Below the pieces are notes generated by a model. That model ran no database searches. It worked only from the letters and a program-made list of their open reading frames with translations, and was not told the DNA's origin. Both the position numbers and the translations under genes were made by a program. 64,000 bases of DNA from Coriolopsis trogii (Eukaryota > Basidiomycota > Agaricomycetes > Polyporales > Polyporaceae): positions 1,736,001 to 1,800,000 of the forward strand of contig JAHYIO010000039.1 of the NCBI GenBank assembly GCA_020543525.1, written 5' to 3'. Positions 26,550-37,487 of this stretch are shown piece after piece. Within the stretch, counting starts at the first letter, position 1. Each line of letters begins with the position of its first letter.

Positions 26550-28131
26550 TCACAACCTCAGCTCACGCCTCGTCCTCCACAGATCATCCTCACGAGCTTG
26601 CGAAAACGTAGACTCACGACGCACGCGCGCGCGCACGGTCCCGCGCCCAAAGTCGATGATCCTGAAGCTCGGGCTGTCCATGGAGCGTTCCTCAGGGGGA
26701 ACGTCTAGGGGCCCGGGCTGGACGAGCATGTTGCGCGTATACGTCGACCCGTTCGTAAAGCCGGCCGAGTGCAGACGGCGCATGAGCTCGAGGACTTCGT
26801 TCCTGCCATGTCAAGAACAAGGACGGAAAGTCGTCAGCCGTCATCAGAAACGTTCCTGGAGGTACGAACACCAGCAAACTACATGTGAAGACGTACCGAT
26901 GGGCTCGGATCATGTCGTACGGTTGGATAGGCTTCCCGCATTCCTCGACGAGCATGAGCCGGGTGGGCCATGACACCGGGCAGCAGCTGTCGTCGTCGCA
27001 GCCAGAAACTACGTGGCGCTCGCTGTGCGGCCTCCCGTCCGCGTTCACCGCAGTGTAATACCCGTAAAACTTGGGTACCACTGCGGGCTCGACGATGCGT
27101 GGCACTTTTGCCTCCGCATCGACCAGCTTGAGGGCCGGGGACAAGCAGTTGGCGTCATGCGAGTCTGAGCTGGGCGGCGCTGGGACGGGTACAGGGGGTT
27201 GAGGTGGTGGGGGAACTACGTCCTCCTGGAGCGTCCGCGGGAATTGGTTGTACACAGATGCTTCATGGTCGAGCATCGCGTGCGCGCCGCACTCGCTGTT
27301 CGAGGTCTTGGCCACCACACTCACCGTGGTCCACTCCCGACTCTTAGGGTCAAGCCGCAGCCTGAACGGTGTGCGGTACACGCTGGAGTGGTTGCCCACG
27401 CCAAGCCGGTTGGACGCCCGGAGGTACAAATGGGCGGTGCGACGCGGTCTGCCCTCATCCGCCTGTGCGTCGGGAGGAGGTCGAGGAAAGACGCGCACGT
27501 AGCGCACAGGGAGGTCACGGTCAAGCTTGCTGGGCTGGAGACTCGTGAGGTTGTCCCAGTCGTGCACGAAGAGGTCGTCGGGGAAGAGGTCGTCGGCGAT
27601 GAACGTGTCAAGCTTGGGCACGCCTTGCAAGCAGTACCTGCTCGAGACTGTCTGAAAAAGGCTGTCGTCGATGTGGAAGATGTCGTCGAGGACATCGAGA
27701 GTGTCCTCCGGCGACGATTGCAAGTCTTGGACGACCGCATCAACGGTCCGCTCTGCGTGAGCAACAGGCGCCTCGTCACTGCTCGCTCCGGCTGGTGCAA
27801 CTTCTTCGTCTTTGCACAGACCAGGAGGGTTTACAGGACTGTGCATGAACTTGGCGTCGCTCTGGACGAATTCCTTGCACTCCTGGTGCGGAATGTCGAG
27901 CCTCGATGGAGGCGTCTCCGGGCAGGTATGTTTGTCATGCTCAACCCGACTCACGTTGTCAGCTATGAGATCGACGACGAACGTGCGACCGCAGGGATTT
28001 CCGTCCTTCGTCTCTTGCCCTACGAGTGGGACGGCGAGGATCGTCGGTGTGAGGGTGAGTGAGGGCTTCTCTTGTGAGATCAGGGGATCATGGTTGATAG
28101 CAGAGGCAGTATCGACGATGTCGAGTGACAT
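26550..28131 (-). CDS. Degenerate kinase-like paralogue A (495 aa)
   Basis: Two exons, 28131-26897 and 26802-26550, total 1488 nt. ATG at 28129-28131 gives MSLDIVDTASAINHDPLISQ. The N-terminal third is unique. Then come family blocks shared with the next three genes: CLQGVPKLDTFIADDLFPDD, HLYLRASNRLGVGNHSSVYR (glycine-rich loop), VVAKTSNSECGAH (ATP-site Lys), HEASVYNQF (helix-C Glu), VPKFYGYY, LMLVEECGKPI (hinge), then after the intron RLHSAGFTNGSTYTRNMLVQ (catalytic-loop position) and FRIIDFGRG (DFG kept). The catalytic Asp of H-R/G-D is Ser here (NGSTYTRN), so phosphotransfer is doubtful. A poly-Pro stretch lies near 27200. A TATA-like TATTATATAG lies about 60 nt upstream. The role is unknown; I infer a pseudokinase. 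Confidence 0.8.
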
Positions 28132-30344
28132 TGTCAGTGGTACGAAGGAGGACACGATTGAAGGAGAAGAGGGACCTGTCTTGCGCTATATAATAGGATC
28201 GCCATGCGGCCTCGTTAGCTGCACGACCTGCACGTAAGGGGCTGAATCTCGATCACGGCGAAATTTGTCGGACGTTTGGTTAGAGGTTTTACTTTCCCAC
28301 GATGACCAACCCATATTCCCGACGGAGAGACAGTCTTGGAATCAGTTCATATATTTGCTCATTCTCCCTCACTCACTCAAAGGACATGTTGTATTCTCGT
28401 CCGAGTGATGGAAATCGAGCAAATTACAAGTGATAGAGATAATGTCTCGGCGGCTGTAATATGGTTGGGCATTGTGGGAAATGACGGCTTTCGATCCTTC
28501 CGACGCATTGCTCCTCTGAGTCGGAGTTCTCGATCGGATGCAGCCCCTTGCCCGTCGTGCTGTAAACAATATGGCGAACGCACCGTCAATCGCAATTGCG
28601 CTACCAAACCTAATCTACACGAGGACCCCTCGCGTAAGTGGCTTGGAAGGACGCATCTTTAGCAGCGACCCATTGTCCTCAAGGGCTTCCATTGTTCTAG
28701 ACGCTTGAACGGAAAGAGAATCGAGGGTACGATCTGTACCAAAACGCGCAAGCTGCATGGGCATCAGCGGGGCTGTGGTCAGGGCGATCGAGTGTCCCAA
28801 GTGGTCCTGCACGTCCTGCACTCGCACACCGAGTCATCTGTTCCAAGTATGGCAAAGGTGAGCGCGTGTCGAAGGGGCAGCGTGAAACCGGTACAGTACG
28901 TACACTGCTATCCGGTCAGAAACGTGCTATGCGTGAAGCATATCCCTGCATGGATGCATATCGATGAGAGGTGATAAGGAAGTGGAACGTAGACGCACCT
29001 GTCTTCTACTGGACGAACAGGCCGCCTGGAAAATGGGCGTCCCGTGTTGCTCTCAAGGCAGTCCTCGTTGCAAACATCGTTGGCAGTGCCTTTGCCTTGC
29101 GGGCATAGAAGCTTGAAATGACATCACACTGCCGTATACGATGGTGGTATACGAACTCGTCGGCCCGCGGCCCCTCGCTGAAGGAGGTCTGAACGTAGAC
29201 TGCATACGGCATGAGCCCATCCCAATTCCACGAGGAGTTACTATCCAGACTTACATGCACGCAACAGACATTTAAGTGCCACCAGCACTGCAGAGCCTAG
29301 TGTACTCTACTGTACTTACAATCGCATGGTTGACTCTGCTCATCTGACTCGAGATTGACACAGAGAGTGCTTCGGTCAGTGAGGGAGTGCCGAATTGAGA
29401 CTGCCAGAGACCTATGACCGATCGAGTACATGTATCCCAAATGATGAGTAGTAACTACTTACCTCCTCCGATGTGGGCTGTCACCCTGTGCCATGCGCGA
29501 GGCTTTCATTCAGTCCATACACTAGCATGCACTATCCACCGCTCAAAATTGCAGCTAAGAAGAACATGGAACTGCATTGAGAACTGAGGATGAGAGAGAG
29601 ACCGGTGTTGCCAGGGTGGAGTGCCATGTTCGAGGACAAGTCGAGTTTGCGAGGCGCTGGGGGTCGCGGTAGGCAGCGGGTTTTGCCGAGTGGCGCGGCA
29701 AAGGCCGCAAGCTCGAATTCTCTGCCTGACCTCGGCGTCCTGACTCCTGGCGGGGCAGCATCATGATCCAGCACCGAGTCGGCCTCTACTAGTATGTATT
29801 GGGACTACGTTCTCTTGACATGTGTGCCCGGTCACACTTCATTGTATGTGGTGCGCATACCAGAGACTATCTCATCTAAAAGCCTTCACTTCCCAATTCA
29901 TTGCCAGCCTCGCCCTGCCACATCCGTCTTCTAATTAGACAAGTGATTCAAATTCTAACATCATAGAATCTTGACCGTGTGTAGTCCATTGAATGGGTGA
30001 AGAAAGAGGTATTTGTACGCCTCTCGAGGGGCATATAAACTGCTCGTCGCTGGCAGATATGGTCTCATCGGTATGTCATAACTCAGGCCTCAGCCATAAA
30101 ATCCTGACTTCAGGCAGTATACCAAGGCCGTCAATCGTTTGCGCGATGCCACTGCATCGTGCCCTAGTCCATATACCCTGCTGATGAGTATTGGGCTGCA
30201 CCGCTAAGCGATCGGCAGCGTGTGAGCACGCTTGAGTCTCGCTTAGACTTCATACTCGAAAGGACAGGCAACGAGCGTTCTTACATCGTCTCTCCTTTCA
30301 GTCAATTCTCTCGTCCACTGGTTTCACCCGCAACAACTCCGGTC
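28132..30344. other. Intergenic region of the kinase-like cluster
   Basis: 2.2 kb between divergent paralogues A and B. It holds the possible GMC remnant described separately at about 29006-29260. Other frames are short. No inverted terminal repeats were seen. Confidence 0.4.
29006..29260 (-). pseudogene. Possible relic of a GMC oxidoreductase
   Basis: A minus-strand open frame contains NSSWNWDGLMPY followed at a short distance by TSFSEGPRADEF. This resembles the WNWDxLxPYFKKxExF block of fungal GMC alcohol oxidases. The rest of such a gene (N-terminal FAD-binding GxGxxG, C-terminal catalytic His) is not present nearby, so at most a fragment remains. The similarity is short and from memory. 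Confidence 0.25.
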
Positions 30345-32014
30345 ATGGAATACACCAATGGCAATGCTCATACAGTAGTTCCGTTCTTACATGCGGAGTT
30401 GCGTCCCTCCAACTCCATCCTGGCGCCCAACACCGATCCTCTGGTTACGCCAACTGGGTCCGCCCCACTCCCCCTCTCCTTCTCTAAAGTATCCCGCCAG
30501 CTCTCACTTGACGATGGGAACTCGTTAGTGCACTCCACATTGCCCTCTGTTGATGGCCGGGGGCACGGTGCTGTCGACACTCCTGGGACTGTCGATCCGC
30601 CTCCCGGCCTAACCAGGGATCGGGAGTTTGAGACGATTCGGGTTGTGAGTATTCATGCTGAACCTCCTCTATCTCATCTACGCGTGCTTGCTTCTAAAAC
30701 TATGGCACATACTCCAGGGACCCGCAGAGAAGACCTCAATCGTTTTCTCCTCCTCCGCTGACCCATACTCCATCCGCGGGTTACCAGTCCTTGACGAACT
30801 TATCCGTGAGAAGCATCTCCCAGACGATCTCCTGGTTTATGATCACGGAAATGTCTCCGGCGGATCTGTCAATCCCTCCATTCCGACACGCTACGTTCGC
30901 GTTCGCGCCGAGCTCATCGACGGCAGTCCGGACGCATGCCTGACCCTACCCCTCGGCCACACACATCGCAGCGTCGCCAAACTCTTCCTTTCCGCGGAAA
31001 ACGCTCCTGGCCACACACACCGAGGGCACAGCTCCGTCTTCAGAGCGCCATTCGAGGTCTCGCTCCGTCCTGATATCGCCTCCGTGGCCGTTCGCACGCA
31101 GGTCGTCGCCAAATTGCCCAGTAACCAATGCGGCTCGCACGCCCAGCTCCACCAGGAGGGCCGTATGTATCAAGCATTTCCTTACGACTTGATGGAGTCC
31201 TGCTCGGCCGACCTGCCCGAGAGCGAGCGCCGCCGCCTCGTGCGGGAGTGCGAGAGGGAGGCGACGAAGCTTGCTCGTCTCGAAGCTGTGGGCCAGGGGA
31301 AGGACAGGCGCACGAGCGAGGAGAAGTCAAACGTCAAGCGCAAGGTGAAGGGCGCTCTTCGCGCGATCGCAAGAAAGGTCGGTGGCGACAGGTCATATGT
31401 GGAATCCGTCGAAATGGACAAGGCCGATGACGGCGACGAGGAGCAGACGAAGGTGGTGGTGGCGCGACTGGCGGCTCGGTTACTGCTCCACAAAGTCAAC
31501 ATCCCTGCGACGGCGCCCATGTTCTACGGCTATTACGTCCCTCTCACCGAGGATCGGATTGTTGGAGCCCACCCACCGGGAACTTGTGACGGCTGCTGTA
31601 AGGTAGACTGGCCGAAACCGATACTCCTGCTGGAGAATTGTGGTGAGCCAATCGAGGACGTGTCGCGTCTAACCAACGAGCAGAAGTACGTCCAGCATTC
31701 CTCTATATCAACTCCTGATTAGCTGATGCTGTATGCACAACAGACAAGAGTGTCTCATGCTCCTCAAGTTCCTCCATGACTCGGAGTTCTATCATGCCTC
31801 GCCCACCGCGAACAAGTTCCTCATACAGCCCGGTCCGCTCGCTCTCCCCGCTGAAGCACGCTCGCTCGCGCATCCGAGCTTCCGGCTCATCGACTTCGCT
31901 GCAGGGAATGGCGCAGATTTGTGCGACAAGGAGTCGTTCGCGAAGTACTTCGAGGATTGGTGCGATTACGATTATGATTGTTTCTGGCTATCGATGGGAA
32001 TGGGAGACGACTGA
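30345..32014 (+). CDS. Degenerate kinase-like paralogue B (512 aa)
   Basis: Exons 30345-30644, 30718-31685 and 31744-32014 give 1539 nt in frame. The start MEYTNGNAHTVVPFLHAELR is the first good ATG. Shared blocks: IRGLPVLDELIREKHLPDDL, PGHTHRGHSSVFRAPFEV (glycine-rich loop), QVVAKLPSNQCGSHAQLHQE (Lys, Glu), MFYGYYVPL, ILLLENCGEPIE, and after the conserved intron FLHDSEFYHASPTANKFL and FRLIDFAAG. The catalytic-loop Asp is Ser and the Asn position is Lys; the DFG Gly is Ala. Unique to B is a long basic, probably coiled-coil insertion (about 31210-31450; for example RRRLVRECEREATKLARLEA) before the FYGYY block, in the place where A and D have a short linker. Likely a pseudokinase that has diverged further than A or D. 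Confidence 0.78.
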
Positions 32015-32761
32015 TGGCGGACGACCAGCCAGACCCGACCTCGTTTGTCGCCCCCGGGCCCCTGCCCCTGCTGGCGCCCGCTGTTCGTAGCCTTTGTATG
32101 TACCATTAGCCTTGTTTAGCCTTGATGATTTCTCCTCTCCCCGCCTCTCTTTCATCGTCAACTGTATGGCCTACGTCTATATACTGGATGCATAGCTAAG
32201 CCTATTTGTCGTTAATACATGACCCTGTACACCAACCATCATCTGGTTTAGCGCTCTGTACTTACTCGGAGCTCTCGGACGACGAGTCAGTGACTCATCC
32301 ATCTTTCCCGCAGCCAAGGAATGCGCTATGTGAGACTGCAGGAGATAGTTCCGTACAAAAGGCGCAAGATGAGGAGAAATAAGAAGCTTACCCACACAAA
32401 GATCCGCGCTTCCTTTGTACGCTTCTCACTTATCCGTCGCGCGCGGCCACATGTCTTGGCCACAACTTGACCGTGAGGCGGGCGCTTTTTGATCGATCCT
32501 CTCTTACTCTCTTACCGCCACCATCTCCCTTGCCTCATAGCGTCTGACGCGTCGCAGAACGTCCTGGCACCAAGTGAGTACAGATTGGTGACTGGGAAAG
32601 ACTGTTATATGGACGACTGACCATGTATCGTGACGTCATAGAGCCTTACTCACCTCCAACCGCAATACACCTGGTTAGAACGCGCCACCGATTGACAAAA
32701 CCCATCCGCCATCCCTACCACCTCATCACATATTATCGACACTTCTATACCTTTACGCAAG
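32015..32761. other. Intergenic between paralogues B and C
   Basis: 747 nt, probably the 3' UTR of B and the promoter of C. No gene is seen. Confidence 0.5.
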
Positions 32762-33997
32762 ATGCCTGGAATATCACGCGGCATATCCATGGACAGCACG
32801 TCCTCTCTCTCCGACTCGGGGAAGGAGAATACAACAACCTTCCGACTAGCTAACCAGTGGCTCGGGACCACGAAGAGGAAATCACTCAAAGTTTCGAATC
32901 TCACCGAGGTAGACGAATTCTCGTTGGAGGGCGTCCCTAAGATTGAGGCCTACGTCTCGCCGGAAGACCTCCCAGACTTCATCAAGGTCTTCGACAAGGG
33001 CAACATCACCAACCTCTGTCCCGATGGTACTGGGCACGAGCCAGTGTTCTACAAGCGTGTCTACCCCAAGGACTACACGCACACCAAGCACCGAAAGCCG
33101 CGCGTTGGGAAAGTCTTCCTGCATCCTGACAATCTCCTTGCAGAGGGCCGACGTTCCTCCGTTCACCGCGCACCACTCGTGGCTACCCTCGGTCCCAGAA
33201 CCGAAGAGCGCAAACGCGTCTCCGTCGCTGTCAAGACCGCAGACAGCCGTTGTCGCTCCCATCACCTCCTGCGCGAGGAGGCCAAGGGCTACTCCGCCTT
33301 TCCGCGCGAGTTTTTCCGCGACCCCAATGCCCGCCGGTCTGACACGCCACTCGCGTCGTGTCCTCCGGAATTCCCATCAGGCTCCGTCATCTTCCCCGAT
33401 TGGGCGGCGGCGATGCGCGCGAAGACCCCTACGCCCAACGATTACGCCCCTCCTATCCTGCCCGCATTCTACGGATTCTACGTCCCCATCGATGACAAGC
33501 AACGCTCGCTGTGCAGGACGCACGCCGACTGCAATAGCTACTCCACGTCAAATTGCAGCGTTCCACGATGGCCAAAGTCGATCCTCCTCATGGAGGACTG
33601 CGGGGAGCAGATCGACCCGGACGTGATGACCATCGAACACAAGTACGTACTAGAACCTCGGACATCCGTTCGTGTCGAGCGTGCACTGAACGCGACATTC
33701 TGCAACAGGAAGCGGTGCCTCGCGTTAGTCGAACGCATGCACCGTGCCGGGTTCTCGCACGGATGCCCGCGCCCGAGCAACATCCTCGTCCAGCCCGGCC
33801 CGCTTTCTGTGCCCCTTGAGTACCGATCGATGGACGAGCCCAGCTTCCGGCTTATCAGCCTTGGGCGATGGCGGGGGAAGGACCACCCGCTCCCGAAGGA
33901 GAGCGCGCTGACGGCGGTGCAGGCCTTCAGGGATGGCAAGTGCTCTGACGTTGGAGCCGTTATGGGACCGCTGGGGTTGTGCGGTGTGCCTCTGTAG
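32762..33997 (+). CDS. Degenerate kinase-like paralogue C (389 aa)
   Basis: ATG 32762 gives MPGISRGISMDSTSSLSDSG. Exons 32762-33642 and 33709-33997 total 1170 nt. Shared blocks: EFSLEGVPKIEAYVSPEDLP, KVFLHPDNLLAEGRRSSVHR (the glycine-rich loop is worn: GRRSS), VAVKTADSRCRSH (Lys kept), LREEAKGYSAF (Glu kept), AFYGFYVPI, ILLMEDCGEQI, RMHRAGFSHGCPRPSNILVQ and FRLISLGRW. The catalytic Asp is Cys in the HG-C-PRPSN loop, and the DFG Asp is also lost (ISLG), so this copy should neither bind magnesium normally nor transfer phosphate. The 66-nt intron has no stop and a length divisible by three, so if it is retained it simply adds 22 residues. C is the shortest copy, with the shortest N-terminal part. 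Confidence 0.78.
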   Translation: MPGISRGISMDSTSSLSDSGKENTTTFRLANQWLGTTKRKSLKVSNLTEVDEFSLEGVPKIEAYVSPEDLPDFIKVFDKGNITNLCPDGTGHEPVFYKRVYPKDYTHTKHRKPRVGKVFLHPDNLLAEGRRSSVHRAPLVATLGPRTEERKRVSVAVKTADSRCRSHHLLREEAKGYSAFPREFFRDPNARRSDTPLASCPPEFPSGSVIFPDWAAAMRAKTPTPNDYAPPILPAFYGFYVPIDDKQRSLCRTHADCNSYSTSNCSVPRWPKSILLMEDCGEQIDPDVMTIEHKYVLEPRTSVRVERALNATFCNRKRCLALVERMHRAGFSHGCPRPSNILVQPGPLSVPLEYRSMDEPSFRLISLGRWRGKDHPLPKESALTAVQAFRDGKCSDVGAVMGPLGLCGVPL

Positions 33998-34527
33998 AGA
34001 GGAGCATACGTCTGTACCCTGAGGTGCCGTCGAGATCATCGCCGGATTGTCCATTGTGAGAGATATCGTCGTCTGAGGGATGCATTGTTTGCTCTTCTTG
34101 CATTGTATTAGTATCTCGTGCACATATGTACTATAGATGTAGATTGTAGACTCGGATGAGGCATTGGCGTTGTACATTCTACCTATTTCCCTGTCGCCAT
34201 TGTGGAGTCAATCATTGATGACTCGACTAGGTTAGGCGGGGGTGGCTGTGCTCCTAACGAATATGGACGTGCAAAAGCGCACCAACTTGCCTTTTGTCCT
34301 GCACCACGACAAAGGGCCAGGTGTTGCTCGCCGCTCGAGAAGCCATCCAACGGACCATTGTGCCGCCCAGAATGGCCACGCGTCTTCCGTATTGGCATGG
34401 CTTCGATCGAGGGACGGTATACATATAGAGGCATGGCGCGTCATGCCAATCCACGTCTCTTCCTCTTCTTCCTACCATCACCACCACCACTGCCCCCATA
34501 AAGCCTTCTATCCCCTCGAAAACTGCA
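33998..34527. promoter_or_regulatory. Intergenic between paralogues C and D with TATA-like element
   Basis: 530 nt. A TATA-like TATACATATA lies at about 34420, some 110 nt before the ATG of D, followed by a C/T-rich stretch, which fits a fungal promoter. No gene is seen in the gap. Confidence 0.4.
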
Positions 34528-36590
34528 ATGTCAGCGAAGAAAGATGAGCGCACCCGCGACATCCGCGCCATGTGGGAGCGCGACGCGAACGGGCCCATCC
34601 TTCGACGCGACCACGCCCCGCCCGGCCTGCGCACCTCCAACGGCCACGTCTGGGGCCACCAGCTCGACCACCTCTTCTGGATCCAGCGCATCCCCGGGGC
34701 ACAGGCCCTCACCGTCTGGTCGCGCAGCATGGTGAAGGAGCTCGGGGAGGGATACGACGACAGTGAGTGGGACGAGCCACTCGTCGAGCCGCGCGTCGTG
34801 CGCCCTTGGCCGGTGTTGAAGTTGAGGCGTGCCGACGGGCAGGGCGGCGAAGGAAAAGGGCAAGACGACGACGGCGAGACGCTCAACAAGCCCGACCGCG
34901 GATGCGCGCACGAGCATGGTCTCACGAAGCCCATCGCGCCCCCGCCCGGATGGAAGCGCGACCCCGACGCGGTCATGGCGCCCGAGGTGTTGGCGATCCT
35001 GGGCGAGTGTCCGTTTGACCCCGAGGAGGAGTGCACGGGGCCGATGCTCGCGAACGTCGGGCCCGAGCGGAAGACGAACGCGGAGGGGGAGCCGTACGAC
35101 TATGTGTGGTGCGAGCACATGAAGGAGATGCTGGGGAGCGTGAGCGATCCGACCCCGTTCTTTGCGCAGGCGATTGGGAAGACGGGACACTACCATATCG
35201 TGCCTGATTCGACGGGTATGATCTACTATGCTCCTCCCGATGCACCTGATGATGTTGCTGCTGCGTCTGACGAGACGAAAGAGGACAACGCACCGGCTGC
35301 CTCTGCGGGGGGTGTGTCCGAGAACGCTCCTACCACTGTTGGGGGTACAGCGGATGCTGATGGCGACGTCGCGATGGCTGACGCTGCACCTTCTGCTGAA
35401 GATGCCGAAGATGCAAAGAATGCTTCGAGCGTCGACGACAATACGCCTGAGCATACGGGCAAAACCAAGGGCAAAGGCAAGAACAAGAAGAAGGGCAAGA
35501 AAAGCAAGGGCAAGAAGAAGGACAAAGGGAAGGAGAAGGCGACCAGTGTGACGTCCAACGACGAGTCCAACGACGAGTCCGACCTCTTCTCCGTCGAGGG
35601 TCTTCCCAAGCTGGAAGAGTTCATCCCCACGGAGTTCTTCCCCGACGTGCTCATGGTGCACGACCCGGACAACGTGACGTACTCGAAGCGGAGCGACCAA
35701 GGTAAAGACAAGAAGCCCATCACGTACAAGCGGTGGTATCCCAGCCTCCCTACGGACAGTGGGACGGACAAGGGCGAGAACGTCGCGCATCTGTACCTCA
35801 GCAGGGCGAACAGATTCGGGTCCGGGAACCACTCCTTCGTCTACCGCGCGCCCCTCACACTCCCCCCGCCGCTCTCCGCGCGCTCGCGAACGGGACAGGT
35901 GACGGTGGCGGCGAAGCTCGCATACAGCCGGTGCACCGCGCACGGTCTGCTGCACAACGAGGCGCGGGTGTACGACTGCCTCCCGCGGCACACGCAGGAG
36001 GAGTGGTGTGGGTACAACGTCGTCGCGCAGTGCCGCTACCCCGTGCCGGTGACGGCGATCGCGCCCAAGTTCTTTGGGTACTATGTGCCGGTCAACGCGG
36101 ACGGGGACCCGGTGAAGAGAGAGCACGGGAAGTGCAGCGAGGAGAAACCGTGTGGCGTGGACTGGCCTTCACCCATCCTGCTCATGGAGGAGTGCGGGGA
36201 GCCTGTGAAGCCGCACAAGTTCACGCCTGACCAACGGTACGTCTCCTCTCTCTAGGTTTGGTCCATGGAAGATTACTGATGTTGTCGGCGTTGTACAGCA
36301 CGGAGTGCTTTTCGCTCCTCTTGCGCTTGCACCACCTGGACATCGTCCAGGGCTCCTTCTACGTGCGCAACATCATGTCCCAGCCTGGACCGCTCAGCGC
36401 GCCCCCCGAAGAACGCTCGTACGACACCCCGAGCTTCCGGATTATCGACTTTGGGCGGGGGCGGAGCTGGGAGTGGGACATGGACGGTCCCGGCGACGTT
36501 GAGAAGCTGCGAACCGAGTTTGGGCAGATGATTGGGGACGAGATTTCCCGCGCGCGCAGTGAGCTGCTCATCACAGACCTCGGTTACTGA
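34528..36590 (+). CDS. Degenerate kinase-like paralogue D with extra N-terminal region (666 aa)
   Basis: Exons 34528-36236 and 36299-36590 give 2001 nt. ATG 34528 starts MSAKKDERTRDIRAMWERDA. Residues 1 to about 230 form a separate, non-kinase region with Trp-, Cys- and His-containing segments (GHVWGHQLDHLFW, LAILGECPFDPEEEC, YDYVWCEHMKEML). Then comes an acidic Ala/Asp linker and a lysine/glycine tract (KGKGKNKKKGKKSKGKKK, about 35467-35520) that may be a nuclear signal. The kinase-like part follows: FSVEGLPKLEEFIPTEFFPD, ANRFGSGNHSFVYRAPL, VAAKLAYSRCTAH, HNEARVYDCL, FFGYYVPVNADGD, ILLMEECGEPV, LRLHHLDIVQGSFYVRNIM and FRIIDFGRG. The catalytic Asp is Ser (QGSFYVRN); the DFG is intact. The N-terminal region is not seen in A-C, so D looks like a fusion. 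Confidence 0.82.
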
Positions 36591-36947
36591 AGGCGATTGC
36601 ACTCAAGGAGAGTTGAACGTGAGCGTATGGGGCTACCCTGAGTCTGTCTGTGTAAGAGTATGTCATGTCCGAATGTTCCTCATGTGCTATCAATTCGAGA
36701 ACAATATCAATCGTCGTCGTTCAAGATTTAAGCTGACTGAACGACAACTCGAGAGAGGCCGATGTCATTCATTGCGTCGGTGTAGTCGTCATTGTCGTTG
36801 TGGCGTCCGTGGGTTCTCGGCACCGTCACAATGCTGGCAGACACACATATCGATGCAGGGATACAACTACAATGATGCTTATTCACTGATTCCTCGCATG
36901 ACTATATGGTACAAGTGGTGTGGATGTATGGTTCTATGCCGGATAAG
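36591..36947. other. Convergent intergenic gap
   Basis: About 357 nt between the 3' ends of paralogue D and the HABP4-like gene. It probably holds the 3' UTRs. No gene is seen. Confidence 0.55.
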
Positions 36948-37487
36948 TTAAGCGGTGCTCAAAGCGTTGGTCTGAGAACATCACATCAGTACTGCATTAG
37001 GGACAAAGGAGAACAAACGTACATCAGCGTCAGTGACGACGGAAACGGGCTGCTTTGGAGAGGTGGACAACGCGGGAGCGGTGCGCGCAATCGAACCCAG
37101 GTCGACGTCAGGCGACTTGAGGGCCTTCTTGCGGAACTCGATGCCCTGCTGCACCTCCTCTGGGGAGAGGGAGCTCGCACGACGTTCAGGTACGGCAGGC
37201 CGCTCGGGCTGATCGTTCACGGCGACACCTGAGGAGAGCGGATGAGGGTGAGGACCTGATCGTCGTGTGCCACCCAACTCTAAAGTGCGGAACATACCGG
37301 TTGCGTCCTCGAAGTCGGCCTGCTCGTCGTCGAGAGCAGCGGTTTCGAGCTCGAGCTCGTCCTCGAGACGGCCCCAGTTGTGTGGGCCAGCACCGTTCTT
37401 GGGGATGTGCTTGTCCATGCCGTTCTTGGCCTCCGAACGGTCCTTGTTGAGGGCGTTGGGGTAGGATGCGCGTGCGGTGCGGGTCAT
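36948..37487 (-). CDS. HABP4/SERBP1-like (hyaluronan/mRNA-binding) small protein, 139 aa
   Basis: Exons 37487-37298, 37228-37023 and 36971-36948 give 420 nt. The N-terminus MTRTARASYPNALNKDRSEA is followed by KNGMDKHIPKNGAGPHNWGR, the hallmark of HABP4/PAI-RBP1 family members (compare the GSHNWG block of SERBP1), then an acidic helix (LEDELELETAALDDEQADFE). The tail holds SLSPEEVQQGIEFRKKAL and ends DADTNALSTA from a 24-nt last exon. In this family the domain binds ribosomes or RNA and is basic and disordered. The protein is shorter than SERBP1 or Stm1, so it keeps the signature and an acidic part only. A TATATAA element lies at about 37600-37607, some 115 nt upstream. Confidence 0.75.

Noticed and set aside
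27199..28062. 287-residue plus-strand open frame opposite paralogue A
   Set aside because: Antisense shadow; the minus strand carries the conserved kinase-like blocks.
34531..36126. 531-residue open frame on minus opposite kinase-like paralogue D
   Set aside because: Antisense shadow of a GC-rich coding exon; composition is Arg/Val/Leu/His-rich, and the plus strand has the family motifs and intron.
37085..37110. GGTTCGA-like box on minus, checked as a tRNA B box
   Set aside because: It lies inside the HABP4-like coding exon, and no A box or cloverleaf stems fit around it.
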